64,000 nucleotides of DNA from Polyangia bacterium (GTDB lineage: Bacteria; Myxococcota_A; Polyangia; Polyangiales; Sandaracinaceae), in assembly GCA_030426845.1 (NCBI GenBank), contig JAUHXR010000010.1:1-64000 (forward strand), in the 5' to 3' direction. A model generated the notes under the pieces. The model saw only the letters and a program-made list of their open reading frames with translations. It was not told the DNA's origin and made no database searches. Both the position numbers and the translations under genes were made by a program. Shown here piece after piece: positions 6,778 through 15,619 of the stretch (within the stretch, counting starts at the first letter, position 1; every line of letters starts with the position of its first letter).

Positions 6778-8496
6778 TCAGATCCCGAGCCGGGCCTCGT
6801 CGCCCAGGGTGATCGCGCCGATGAGGGCCCGCATGTCCCGGTCGCTGGCTACGAAGTCGGCGACGAGCGCGTCGAGCCGGGCGTCGTCCACCCCCGGGGT
6901 GAGGTCCCGGCCGACGAAGCGCTGGTAGGCGCGGCGGACCGCGCACCGATCGAGCTCGCCCGACTCCACGAGCGCCTGGCCGAAGCCGAGCGGGCCGATC
7001 GTGCCGTGGCCCTCGACGCCGAAGAGGCGCGTCCCCGGCGGCATGAAGTCGAGGAAGCGCGCGTCGCTGTTCGCGTCGAGCTGGGCCTGGCTCACCGGCG
7101 TCATCAGCGTGTCGGCGATCATCGAGCCCGTCGCGTGGCCGTGCAGCCGGAAGGTCGCTCCGCTCACCCGGCCGTCGATGCTCCACGCCTCGGTCGCGCC
7201 GGCGATGAACGCGCCCGCGTCGAACATCCGCTTGAAGTGCATCGCCGCCGGGTCGATGAGCTGGTGGCAGTGGAGGCACGGGCCCTCGCGCCCGGGGTCG
7301 CGCTCGTAGGGTGGGAAGGCGACGTCCGAGGCGGGCGGCGCGAACTCCCGGCACGCGAAGGCGCGGAGCCAGTTGGCGGCCCGTACGCGCTCGCGGGGCC
7401 AGGCCTCGTTCGCGACGATCGTCGTCAGCACGCCGGCCGCCGGTACGCCGCGCGGGCGGCCAGCGTCGGTGCGCGGGTCGAAGCGGTAGTCGCGCTCGGC
7501 GAGGAGCTGCGGGTGCAGGTCGTGGATCGGGACCTCGCGCCACGACTCGGGGCTCGCCGCGTAGGCGCGCCACCACGCGTCGTCGTCCATGAACGCGTTG
7601 TCCGGCGTCATCCGGGCTTGCCGCATGTAGGCCATGCGCAGGGTCCGCGTCGCGACGGTGTAGTCGCCGAGCACCAGGTCGCTGAACGGTCGGTCGTTCG
7701 CCACGATGTGCTCGAACAGGCGCGCCGGCTCCTCGTGCACCTGCCGGCGCATCGACTCGGGGCGGTAGTAGTCGCCCTCCTGCTCGATCGGGCGCTGCGC
7801 GCAGTAGATCAGGTTCGGGCCACACCCGCAGCCCTCGTGGCCGCGGAACGACGCGCGCCCGTCGCCGCAGTCCTCGCCGTTCACCCCGACGCGGTTCTCC
7901 GTGGCCACGTCGCCGATCGCAGGCACGGTGGTCCCCGGCGCCCACCACGGCTCGACGTCGGCGATCGGCGCGCTCGGGTCGTCGCAGATCCCGATCCACT
8001 GCCCGTACTCTTCGGTGACCGACGCGTTGTCGCGGAGCAGGCCGACGCGCCCCTCGTGCAGGGTCCCGGCCGGGCACGGGCGAGGCACCATCGAGAGCGC
8101 GCCGTCGAACTGGTAGGTGTGCGTGTTCAGCGCGCCGCGGTAGCCCGGCACGCCGAGGTACTCCTCGCCCCAGTCGCGCACCTGGGCGCGGAACTCCGGC
8201 GCCTCGAGCGCGTCCGCCACGAACGCCTCGAGGGCCGCGCGCCGCTCGGCCTCGGGGTGCGCGAGGAGCGCCTCGTACTCCTCCACCGTCGGCCCGCGCC
8301 CCAGCAGCGTGAGGGAGGCCCGCCGGAGCTGGCGGGTCGCGCTCATCTCGGGCGCCTCCTGGGCCTCGGCCGGCGCCGCCGCACCCACCACCAGGCCCAG
8401 CACCAGGCTCAGCGCGAGGCTCGTCCAGCCGAGCGGGGCGAGCCCTGTCGGACGCGCGCTTCGCGTGAGCCGGCCAGCGTCTTGAGCTCCCCTCAT
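6778..8496 (-). CDS. Secreted DUF1588/DUF1585-type cytochrome c protein
   Basis: A 572-residue protein with a long signal peptide (hydrophobic core about 24-40, cleavage after AEAQ). A CxxCH haem motif (CLHCH) sits at residues 407-411, followed by IDPAAMHFKRMFDAGAF, the pattern of DUF1588 (PSCyt3). The C-terminus (LVESGELDRCAVRRAYQRF, then a GRDLTP segment) matches DUF1585. These modules are best known from planctomycete and myxobacterial exported proteins of unknown role. The ATG overlaps the stop of the DUF1501 gene (ATGA), so both are translated together. It is shorter than the usual DUF1592 fusion proteins and has additional cysteine clusters (CGCGPNLIYC). A redox role is inferred from the haem motif. 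Confidence 0.8.
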   Translation of the reverse strand: MRGAQDAGRLTRSARPTGLAPLGWTSLALSLVLGLVVGAAAPAEAQEAPEMSATRQLRRASLTLLGRGPTVEEYEALLAHPEAERRAALEAFVADALEAPEFRAQVRDWGEEYLGVPGYRGALNTHTYQFDGALSMVPRPCPAGTLHEGRVGLLRDNASVTEEYGQWIGICDDPSAPIADVEPWWAPGTTVPAIGDVATENRVGVNGEDCGDGRASFRGHEGCGCGPNLIYCAQRPIEQEGDYYRPESMRRQVHEEPARLFEHIVANDRPFSDLVLGDYTVATRTLRMAYMRQARMTPDNAFMDDDAWWRAYAASPESWREVPIHDLHPQLLAERDYRFDPRTDAGRPRGVPAAGVLTTIVANEAWPRERVRAANWLRAFACREFAPPASDVAFPPYERDPGREGPCLHCHQLIDPAAMHFKRMFDAGAFIAGATEAWSIDGRVSGATFRLHGHATGSMIADTLMTPVSQAQLDANSDARFLDFMPPGTRLFGVEGHGTIGPLGFGQALVESGELDRCAVRRAYQRFVGRDLTPGVDDARLDALVADFVASDRDMRALIGAITLGDEARLGI

Positions 8497-10100
8497 ACCG
8501 CCCTCACTCCCAGGATCTCGTTGGGCCCGCCGCTGATCTCGGAGACCTCGTCCGGGATCCCCATGATCCGGTAGATGGTCCGGGCGACGTCGCGCGCCGC
8601 CGGGTGCTTCTGCAGGACGCCGGCCGCGCCGCCGTCCACGTCGAGCGCGACCCCGGTGGGGTTGTTCGGTTGGGTCGGATCGAGGTCGTAGCCGCCGACC
8701 ATGCGGTTGCCGTGGATGCCCCCGCCGATCAGCACGTAGCTGGTGAACGGCCAGTGCCCGTTGCCCGCCTCGAGGGCCGGCCACGCTCGCGCGAAGTCGC
8801 TGATCAGGACGACCAGGGTCTGATCGAGCAGGCTCTCGCCGCCGCCCATCGGGGTCGCCTTCATCTCGCCGAGGAGGCGGCCGATCACCTCGCAGGCGCC
8901 GCGCGTGCGGTTGAAGAGATCCGTCATCGGGCCCTGCCCGCTCGCGTGGATGTCGAAGCCCTCGCCGTAGGCCGCCGGCGCCTGCACGTTGATCGCGGTG
9001 CAGACGTCGGCCTTGAAGAGCTTCAGCGCCAGATCGAACTGCTCGCGCCAGGTCTCCCCGCTGTCGCCGTAGACCCGGCCGACCTGGAGCTGGTACGGGT
9101 TGTTGCCCTGCACCCAGTGCGGGTTCTCGCCCTCGAAGCCCGGCGTGGCCTCGAGGATCGTGACGAGGTCGAGCGCCATCTTGCGGCTCACCCCGACGTG
9201 GGCGTCGTAGAGGCGCTCGTAGAAGCCGTCGTCGCTGCGCCCGCGCAGCGCGCGGAGGCGCCGCAGCGCGTGCTGGTCCATCCGGGTCAGGGGGACCGCG
9301 TCGCCCGGCGTGCCGTCGAAGCCGGGGGTCGCGACCGCGTCCCGGTGCCGCAGCCCGTCCCACGCGGGTGTGTCGTCGGAGAAGGTCTGCGCCAGCGTGC
9401 CGAGCCCCGCGATGGTGGTCGGCGCGGCGTGGGCGGGCAGGCCGACGCGCGCGATCGGCGGCGTGCTCCCGCTCAGCCCCCCGGTCTTGATCGTGACCGC
9501 GCCGAGCGGCCGGTGGGTGCCCGCGAGGGCGAGCGCGTGGGCGGCGACGCAGTGGATGGCGGGGGCGGTGAACCGCGCCCCGGCCACGCCCGAGAGCGAC
9601 GCGCGCCGCCCCGAGTAGTGCTCGGCCGTCTGCTGGTCGACGCCGTGGATCACGCAGGTGTGCTCGGCGAGTCCGTAGTGGCGCCACGCGTAGCCCCACT
9701 GGCGGGGGATGTTCACGTCGGGCCAGGCGGGGCTCCCCGCGAAGCTCGCGGGGTTGCTCATCATCGCCTCGTCCCACACCGCCGCGGTGCGCACCCGCGG
9801 GTAGCGCGCGTCGTCGGCGTTCGGCGCCTCCCCCGTGCCGTCGAGGTTCTCGATCTCGGACGGCGAGGCGAGGTAGCTCGGCCAGTGGACCGCGGGCGTG
9901 GCCCGGTCGGTGAACGGGGCAAACATCATGGACGGTTGCCAGCCGCCCGGCATGTAGACGGTGAGGAGGCGCTTCGGGCCCGGGCCGAGGGCCAGCGCGC
10001 GGCCGCGGCTCGGCGAGAGCAGCCCGCCGAACGGCGAGAGGGCGCCGGCCGCGCCACCGCCGAGGGCGAGCTTGAGGAGGTCACGTCGGTTGAACGCCAT
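8493..10100 (-). CDS. Tat-exported DUF1501 family protein
   Basis: The 535-residue protein starts with a twin-arginine signal (NRRDLLKLALGGGAAGAL), so it is exported folded. The body matches DUF1501: an early strand LLTVYMPGGW, a central QQTAEHYSGRRASL segment where related proteins carry a conserved His region, and a late VVLISDFARAWP segment followed by GHWPF and VLIGGGIHGNRMVGG. The family belongs to the alkaline phosphatase/sulfatase-like fold, but no substrate is known. It lies 13 bases after the cytochrome lipoprotein gene and overlaps the DUF1588 gene by 4 bases, forming one operon of exported proteins. Confidence 0.83.
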   Translation of the reverse strand: MAFNRRDLLKLALGGGAAGALSPFGGLLSPSRGRALALGPGPKRLLTVYMPGGWQPSMMFAPFTDRATPAVHWPSYLASPSEIENLDGTGEAPNADDARYPRVRTAAVWDEAMMSNPASFAGSPAWPDVNIPRQWGYAWRHYGLAEHTCVIHGVDQQTAEHYSGRRASLSGVAGARFTAPAIHCVAAHALALAGTHRPLGAVTIKTGGLSGSTPPIARVGLPAHAAPTTIAGLGTLAQTFSDDTPAWDGLRHRDAVATPGFDGTPGDAVPLTRMDQHALRRLRALRGRSDDGFYERLYDAHVGVSRKMALDLVTILEATPGFEGENPHWVQGNNPYQLQVGRVYGDSGETWREQFDLALKLFKADVCTAINVQAPAAYGEGFDIHASGQGPMTDLFNRTRGACEVIGRLLGEMKATPMGGGESLLDQTLVVLISDFARAWPALEAGNGHWPFTSYVLIGGGIHGNRMVGGYDLDPTQPNNPTGVALDVDGGAAGVLQKHPAARDVARTIYRIMGIPDEVSEISGGPNEILGVRAV

Positions 10101-10113
10101 CGAGGGGCTCCCT

Positions 10114-11142
10114 TCAGTAGCTCAGCCAGAGGGGGTCGCGGACGAAGGCCGCGCAGACCGCGGTCCAGGCCGCGCGCGGCCCGGCGTCCGCCTCGGTCGG
10201 CAGGAAGACCGTCTCGAGCATCGCGTCGACGTCGGCGTCGCTCGCGACCTCGCCGAGCATGTGGAGGTAGAGGTAACGGATGTTGTCGCGGATCGCCGGC
10301 CGCTCGGTCGCGCTCGCGCTGTCGCGGGTCGCGTGCCGGAAGAGGACGTCGCGCGTCTCGACCGAGCGCGCGCACCACGCCTGCGAGAGCGGCACGAGGG
10401 TCAGGAGCATCGGCTCGCTGATCTCGGTGGAGGTGCGCTCACCCGCGAGGATGTGGCCGCCGCCGAGGTCCGCCCATGCCTCGTGGGCCGCCCCGCGCTG
10501 GTCGGTGCTCACCCGCTGCGGCGAGTCGTCGGGGCTCCCGAGCGGGCGACCGGTCTGCTCCACGTCGGCGTCCGTCAGCGCGAGCTGGCGCATCAGCTCG
10601 TCGCGGATCAGCTCCGCGGGGAGCCGGCGCGCGATCGGGCGCGGGGGCGGCGCGGGCAGCTCGCAGATCTCGAGGTCCTCGATCCACCGGCGCACCTCGG
10701 CGACGCTCACCCCGTCTCCGCCGTCGGCCACGATCTGCGCGTAGGACCGGTCGCCCGGCGGCATCTGGCCGAGGTTGTCCGAGGTGCCCTCGAGGAGCGC
10801 GACCAGCTCGCTGCCGTCCGGGTCGCCGGGGCGGACGTAGATGGGCTGACCCGTCGAGGGATCGGCGGCGCGGTAGGCGACCTGACGCTCGAACGCCTCG
10901 AGGCTCGCGAAGAGCGGCCGGTTGTCCTGTGGGCCGTGGCACCCGACGCAGCGCGCGTGGAGGCCCGCGTAGATCGCGTAGGTTGGCATCCGGCACTCCG
11001 ACAGATCCTCGGGGGGCGGCGGGGGGCCGCCCGGGCCGGGGCCGTCGGGGCGCGCGGGGCCATCGAAGATCGTGCCCTGGCAGCCGAGCGTGGCGCCGCC
11101 GAGCGTGAGGAGCGCGATCCAGGCGAGCGCGGAGCGGGTCAT
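10114..11142 (-). CDS. Cytochrome c-type lipoprotein
   Basis: The 342-residue protein has a lipoprotein signal (hydrophobic LAWIALLTLGGATLGC, acylated Cys near residue 21) and a proline-rich spacer. A CxxCH haem motif (CVGCH) stands at residues 65-69. A distal Met (LGQMPPGD) could be the sixth haem ligand, as in planctomycete-type cytochrome modules (PSCyt1). The C-terminal half is not recognised. The ATG at 11142 is chosen because the signal peptide starts there; a longer reading from 11229 adds 29 residues with no signal character. First gene of the three-gene exported operon, 141 bases from the hybrid kinase gene upstream. Confidence 0.78.
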   Translation of the reverse strand: MTRSALAWIALLTLGGATLGCQGTIFDGPARPDGPGPGGPPPPPEDLSECRMPTYAIYAGLHARCVGCHGPQDNRPLFASLEAFERQVAYRAADPSTGQPIYVRPGDPDGSELVALLEGTSDNLGQMPPGDRSYAQIVADGGDGVSVAEVRRWIEDLEICELPAPPPRPIARRLPAELIRDELMRQLALTDADVEQTGRPLGSPDDSPQRVSTDQRGAAHEAWADLGGGHILAGERTSTEISEPMLLTLVPLSQAWCARSVETRDVLFRHATRDSASATERPAIRDNIRYLYLHMLGEVASDADVDAMLETVFLPTEADAGPRAAWTAVCAAFVRDPLWLSY

Positions 11143-11283
11143 GCCGACGTGCTCTGCAGGCCGCGTGCCCGAGCCCGCCGGCGCGTCTGGCCCGTCGAGG
11201 TCTGTGCACCTGCGGTCCACAGCGCGCACCAGCGGGTCGCGATCCGGGGGGCGGGTGCGACCGTCGCGTCGCAGGTCGCGGTC

Positions 11284-12444
11284 TCAGCGGGCCCGCGCGC
11301 GCGCGGCCGCCTCTTCTCCCCGCTCGATGACCTCGGCCAGGGCGCGCAGCAGCGCCTCGGTCCGGTAGGGCTTGGCGAGGAAGGCGGCGCCCGGGTAGCC
11401 CCACCTCGCCACGTCGGCCGCCGCCTGCTCGCCGCTCACCACGACCAGCGGGAGCGGGCGGCCACGCGCGAGCAGCCCCGCCGCGACGTCGCGCCCGTCC
11501 ATCCGCGGCGTCGCCGCGTCCAAGACGAGCGCGTCGATCGTGGCCCCCGCGTCGATCAGCGCGAGCGCCTCCACCCCATCCACCACCGGGATCACCTCGA
11601 ACGCCGCCGCCTCGAGCAGCCGGCGGGTCGCGCGTCGGACCAGCTCCTCGTCCTCGACCAGCAGCACCCGGCGCCCCTGGCCCGGGTCGCGGCGGATCGT
11701 CCCTGACTGCCGCGTCGGCGGCGCGGCGAGGGAGGTCGCGTCGCGCCGCAGCGGCAGCTCCACGCGAAACGTCGCGCCCGCCCCCGGCGCCGAGTCGACC
11801 GTGATGGTGCCGCCGTGGAGGCCAAGGAGGTCGCGCACCGTGCAGAGGCCAAGGCCCGTCCCCGTCCCCTTGGTGGTGAAGAACGGCTCGAAGATGCGGG
11901 CGCGCGTGGCCTCGTCCATCCCCGACCCCTCGTCCGCGACCTCGAGCGCCGCGTGGGTCTGCCCCACCGTGAGCCGCAGCTCGATCGCGCCCCGCGCGTC
12001 CATCGCGTCGCGGGCGTTGACCACGAGGTTCAAGAGGATCTGCTCGACCCCGGCGCGCGGCAGATCGACCCACGACGGCCCCTCGTCGATCGCGGCGAGC
12101 AGCCGCACCCGCGCGCCCGCGATCCGGCGCAGGAGCGGCAGGAGGTCGTCGACCACCGTCCCGAGGTGGATCGCCTCGGGCGCGTCGCCACCCCCCCGGC
12201 TGAACGCCAGCACCCGCGCGGCGAGGAGCGTTCCCTGCTCGACCACGAGGTCGAGCTCGTCGACGAGCTCCGCCGATCGTTCGCCCAGCTCGTCGCGCAG
12301 CAGCGGGGTCACCGCGGTGATCACCGACAGGAGGTTGTTGAAGTCGTGCGCGACGCCCGTGGCGAGGCTCCCCAGGAGCTCGAGCCGCTGCGTCTCCGAG
12401 CGCGGCGGGCGATCGGACCCTCGCGCGTCATGCGACTCCCCCAT
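11284..12444 (-). CDS. Hybrid histidine kinase with C-terminal receiver
   Basis: A 386-residue cytoplasmic protein with no sensor domain. The H box GVAHDFNNLLSV puts the phosphorylated His at residue 33. N box (LLNLVVNARDAM), G1 (DEGSGMD), F box (FEPFFTTK) and G2 (GTGTGLGLCTV) follow in order, the NtrB-like arrangement common in myxobacteria. After a short linker comes a receiver domain: VLLVEDEELV, phosphoacceptor Asp309 in VLDAATPRMDG, and AKPYR. With no input domain it probably receives its signal from a partner. It lies downstream of the pilT gene on the same strand, 79 bases away, behind a TATCCT hexamer 7 bases before the ATG. Confidence 0.9.
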   Translation of the reverse strand: MGESHDARGSDRPPRSETQRLELLGSLATGVAHDFNNLLSVITAVTPLLRDELGERSAELVDELDLVVEQGTLLAARVLAFSRGGGDAPEAIHLGTVVDDLLPLLRRIAGARVRLLAAIDEGPSWVDLPRAGVEQILLNLVVNARDAMDARGAIELRLTVGQTHAALEVADEGSGMDEATRARIFEPFFTTKGTGTGLGLCTVRDLLGLHGGTITVDSAPGAGATFRVELPLRRDATSLAAPPTRQSGTIRRDPGQGRRVLLVEDEELVRRATRRLLEAAAFEVIPVVDGVEALALIDAGATIDALVLDAATPRMDGRDVAAGLLARGRPLPLVVVSGEQAAADVARWGYPGAAFLAKPYRTEALLRALAEVIERGEEAAARARAR

Positions 12445-12451
12445 GCCTCCC

Positions 12452-12457
12452 AGGATA
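12452..12457 (-). promoter_or_regulatory. Putative -10 box (TATCCT) of the hybrid kinase gene
   Basis: The hexamer is followed by GGGAGGC and the ATG. The 7-base gap fits a leaderless start, though GGGAGG could also act as a ribosome-binding site if transcription starts further upstream. Confidence 0.4.
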
Positions 12458-12523
12458 GGCCGGGGCCGCGCCCTCCTCGTAGACCCCGATAGCGGACGCA
12501 GGACGCCTCGCGAGGTCTGTCAA

Positions 12524-14065
12524 TCAGTCGAGCCGAAGCTCGATCCCGGCGCGCTTGAGCTGCTCCTTGAACGACTTCTTGTCGTTCGTCTTCATGTAGG
12601 CCTCGCGCGGCTCGACGAGCCCGTTCTGAACGTGGTGGAACAGGTGGTCGTTCATCGTCTGCATGCCCTCGCGCTTGCCGGTCTGCATGATGGAGACGAG
12701 CTGGTAGGTCTTGCCCTCGCGGATGAGGTTCGAGACCGCGGAGTTGACGATCATCACCTCGTAGGCCGCGACGCGCCCGCCGCCGATCCGCTTGCACAAG
12801 ACCTGCGAGATCACGCCCCGCAGCGACTCGCTGAGCATCGTCCGGATCTGCTCCTGCCGCTCGCCGGGGAACTGGTCGATGATCCGGTCGACGGTCGAGG
12901 GCGCGGTCGTCGTGTGGAGGGTGCCGAAGACCAGGTGGCCCGTCTCCGCCGTCTCGATGGCGATCGCGATCGTCTCGAGGTCGCGCATCTCGCCGACGAG
13001 GACGATGTCCGGGTCCTCGCGGAGCGCCGCGCGCAGAGCCTTCTTGAAGCCGGTCGTGTGCGTCCCGACCTCGCGCTGGTTCACGAGGCAGCGCTTGTTC
13101 GGGTGCACGAACTCGATCGGATCCTCGATCGTGATGATGTGATCGGCGCGGCGCTGGTTGATGACGTCGATCAGGGTCGCGAGGGTCGTCGACTTGCCCG
13201 AGCCGGTCGGCCCGGTGACGAGCACGAGCCCCTTGGTGAGGTAGCAGAGGTCGAGGACCTGGGGCGGGATGCCGAGCTTCTCCGGCGGGAGGATCTCGTA
13301 GGGGATCTGGCGGAACACCGCCCCGATGCCCTTGCGGTCGCGGAACATGTTCGCGCGGAAGCGGGAGACGTTCTCGATGGTGTGCGCGAAGTCGGTGTCG
13401 GAGGTCTCCTCGAACTCCTCGCGGTTCCGCGGCGGCGTGATCTCCAGCAGCATCGGCGCCAGCTCGTCCTCGGTGAGCGGCCCGCGCTCCTCGAGCGGCT
13501 GCATCTCGCCGTGGAGGCGGACCATCGGCACGACCCCCGTGCTGAGGTGCAGGTCGGACGCCTCGAGCTGGACCATCAGCCGGAGCCAGCGGTTGATGCG
13601 CGGCTCGCGCCCGCTCGGCGCCGCGGCGGCGACGGCCGGGGCGGCCGGCCGAGGGGCCGCGGGGGAGGGCGCTGGGCGCGCGGGCGGCGCCAGGTCGGGG
13701 CTCGGCGGCGCGAGGCCGGGCGTGGCCAGGCCGACCGGCGCGACGCGCGGCGCCGGCGCGCCCTCGAGCGGCGCGATGGTAATGACCCAGTCCTCGGGGC
13801 CGTGGGCCTCGACCGTCACCTTGACGTTCGTGCCGTCCGCCGCCTCGTGGTTGAACGCGCCGCGCGACTGGTGGCGAATCTCCGCGATCACCTCGCTCGG
13901 CGCGGACTCCGAGAGGAGCTGCGCGACCTGCGCGTGGTTGATCGGCGAGTTGGACTTGCGCTCGCCCTGCGGGAAACGGAACAGCACCGGCTGGCCGGAG
14001 CGGAGGAGGACCTCACGGGCGCTGTGGCGCACGAGGTGCTGCACGTAGAAGTCGATGCGTTTCAT
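12524..14065 (-). CDS. pilT: PilT-type retraction ATPase with N-terminal extension
   Basis: The 513-residue protein is about 150 residues longer than PilT. Residues 1-130 form an unrecognised alpha/beta domain. A Pro/Ala-rich linker (about 132-165) follows, then the PilT core. In the core are ASDLHLSTG, Walker A GPTGSGKST (285-293), Asp box (TIEDPIEFVH), Walker B (LVGEMRD) and His box (FGTLHT), all intact. PilT hexamers depolymerise type IV pili to power twitching. The extension and the presence of only one such gene here suggest a PilT paralogue rather than the primary motor. It has a near-consensus -10 (TATACT) and diverges from the AI-2E exporter gene. Confidence 0.9.
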   Translation of the reverse strand: MKRIDFYVQHLVRHSAREVLLRSGQPVLFRFPQGERKSNSPINHAQVAQLLSESAPSEVIAEIRHQSRGAFNHEAADGTNVKVTVEAHGPEDWVITIAPLEGAPAPRVAPVGLATPGLAPPSPDLAPPARPAPSPAAPRPAAPAVAAAAPSGREPRINRWLRLMVQLEASDLHLSTGVVPMVRLHGEMQPLEERGPLTEDELAPMLLEITPPRNREEFEETSDTDFAHTIENVSRFRANMFRDRKGIGAVFRQIPYEILPPEKLGIPPQVLDLCYLTKGLVLVTGPTGSGKSTTLATLIDVINQRRADHIITIEDPIEFVHPNKRCLVNQREVGTHTTGFKKALRAALREDPDIVLVGEMRDLETIAIAIETAETGHLVFGTLHTTTAPSTVDRIIDQFPGERQEQIRTMLSESLRGVISQVLCKRIGGGRVAAYEVMIVNSAVSNLIREGKTYQLVSIMQTGKREGMQTMNDHLFHHVQNGLVEPREAYMKTNDKKSFKEQLKRAGIELRLD

Positions 14066-14082
14066 CGGGGAGTCGGCGCGCG

Positions 14083-14088
14083 AGTATA
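14083..14088 (-). promoter_or_regulatory. -10 box (TATACT) of the pilT-like gene
   Basis: TATACT on the minus strand is one base from the sigma-70 consensus and ends 17 bases before the ATG, giving a leader of about 10 bases. The divergent GATAAA hexamer lies only 13 bases away. Confidence 0.5.
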
Positions 14089-14101
14089 CCCCGCCGCCCG
14101 T

Positions 14102-14107
14102 GATAAA
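14102..14107 (+). promoter_or_regulatory. Putative -10 box (GATAAA) of the AI-2E exporter gene
   Basis: GATAAA ends 9 bases before the GTG at 14117. It is back-to-back with the pilT -10, so the two divergent promoters share their core and may compete. Confidence 0.35.
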
Positions 14108-14116
14108 ACGCGGGGT

Positions 14117-15610
14117 GTGTCCGACGGCCCCTCCGCGACGCGGATCCCCCGCTGGCTCGCCGCGCTCTTCGTGCTCGCCCTCGTCGGGCTGGGCGTCTAC
14201 CTGCTTCGCGGCATCCTCACCCCGATCTTCTTCGCGCTGCTGATCGCCTACTTCCTCGATCCGCTCGTCGATCGCTTCGAGGAGCGGGGCGTCCCGCGCG
14301 CGGTCGGGATCGTCGCCGTGCTCGCGGTCTTCCTGGGGGGCATCACGCTGTTCGCGCTCCTCTTGCTGCCGAGCATCGTCAGCGAGATCAGCGCGTTCCT
14401 CCGGTCGCTCCCCGAGAAGCTCGAGGGGGTCCGGGTCGCGGTCGAGCCGTGGCTCACCGAGCACGGGGTCCCGGTGCCGCACTCGTTCGACGAGCTCTTC
14501 GCGCTCGGCGAGCAGCTCGTGACTCCGCCCGATACCGGCGGCGACGCGGCGGCGGGGAACGAGACGGAAGGCGCGGCCGAGCTCGCGCGTCAGGCCGCGC
14601 CTGTCCTGCAGACGGTGGTCGTCTGGATCTGGGGCCGCACCGCGGGCGTCGTCGGAGTCCTCACCAGCGCGCTCATCGTGCCGGTCTTCGCGTTCTACCT
14701 CCTCTACGACTTCGATCGCATGACCGCGGGGATCGGCGAGCTGCTGCCGCGCCGCTACAAGCCCTTCGTGGTCGACGTCGCCCGCGAGGTCGACACCGTG
14801 CTCGGGCAGTTCGTCCGCGGCCAGCTCACGGTGATGTTCATCCTCGCGGTGCTCTACGCGGTCGCCTACTCGATCGCGGGCGTCCCGCTCGCGATCCCGA
14901 TCGGGATCGTCGCCGGCCTGCTCAGCTTCATCCCCTACGTCGGCGGCGCGTCCGCGCTGATCCTGGCGCTCCTGATGTGCGCCCTCGATCCGGGCGGGTG
15001 GTGGCAGGTCGCGGGGGTCGTGATCGGCTACGGGATCATCCAGGCCCTCGAGGGCTTCGTGATCACGCCGCGCATCGTCGGCGACAAGGTCGGGCTCGCC
15101 GCGATCTGGGTCCTCCTCGCGCTCCTCGTCGGCGGCGAGCTGTTCGGCTTCCTCGGCGTCCTCTTGGCGGTCCCCGCGGCCGCCATCGTGAAGATCTTCG
15201 TCGTCCGCGCGGTGGCCTACTACAAGAAGAGCGCGCTCTACCTCGAGGACGCGACCGGGGTCCGGCCAGGGCTGCTCGCGCTGCTCGAGGAGGAGGGCCT
15301 GCCCGACGATCCGGACATCGCCCAGGCCAAGGCCCACGCGCACGGCGCGGAGTCGCCCGCGGCCGACGACCCGCGCGGTGACGAGGCGTCCGAGGCCTCC
15401 GACGCGGGCCCCGCGGCGGACGGCGGCGAGCACGCCGAACCCGACGAGCAGGCGCGCGACGAGCCCGACGAGGAGCCCGACGAGGAGCCCGACGAGGAGC
15501 CGGCGGGCGACTCGGGCGAGGCGGGCGACAGCGACGGTCTGAACGAGGAAGACGAGGTCGAGCGCCAGCCCGGGCGGCCCGTGGCTGCGCCGGACGGAGA
15601 AGAGGAGTAG
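14117..15610 (+). CDS. AI-2E family transporter (YdgG/PerM/TqsA type) with acidic tail
   Basis: A 497-residue inner-membrane protein. Residues 8-55 hold two hydrophobic helices, including LTPIFFALLIAYFLDPLVD, the family start. A soluble segment (about 95-165) follows, then six more helices. Conserved family stretches are PVFAFYLLYDFDRM, LSFIPYVGG and VITPRIVGDKVGL. Members are implicated in autoinducer-2 export, Na+/H+ antiport or permease roles, so the substrate here is open. The last 100 residues are very acidic and include a DEEP repeat encoded by three 12-bp copies (15467-15502). GTG 14117 is chosen for its distance from the GATAAA hexamer and the first helix. Confidence 0.88.
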   Translation: MSDGPSATRIPRWLAALFVLALVGLGVYLLRGILTPIFFALLIAYFLDPLVDRFEERGVPRAVGIVAVLAVFLGGITLFALLLLPSIVSEISAFLRSLPEKLEGVRVAVEPWLTEHGVPVPHSFDELFALGEQLVTPPDTGGDAAAGNETEGAAELARQAAPVLQTVVVWIWGRTAGVVGVLTSALIVPVFAFYLLYDFDRMTAGIGELLPRRYKPFVVDVAREVDTVLGQFVRGQLTVMFILAVLYAVAYSIAGVPLAIPIGIVAGLLSFIPYVGGASALILALLMCALDPGGWWQVAGVVIGYGIIQALEGFVITPRIVGDKVGLAAIWVLLALLVGGELFGFLGVLLAVPAAAIVKIFVVRAVAYYKKSALYLEDATGVRPGLLALLEEEGLPDDPDIAQAKAHAHGAESPAADDPRGDEASEASDAGPAADGGEHAEPDEQARDEPDEEPDEEPDEEPAGDSGEAGDSDGLNEEDEVERQPGRPVAAPDGEEE

Positions 15611-15619
15611 ACCTCGACC

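Noticed and set aside
6778-9777. A single 999-codon minus-strand reading frame
   Set aside because: Only the part from ATG 8496 has a signal peptide and haem motif. The upstream part is the opposite-frame shadow of the DUF1501 gene, which has a Tat signal and family motifs.
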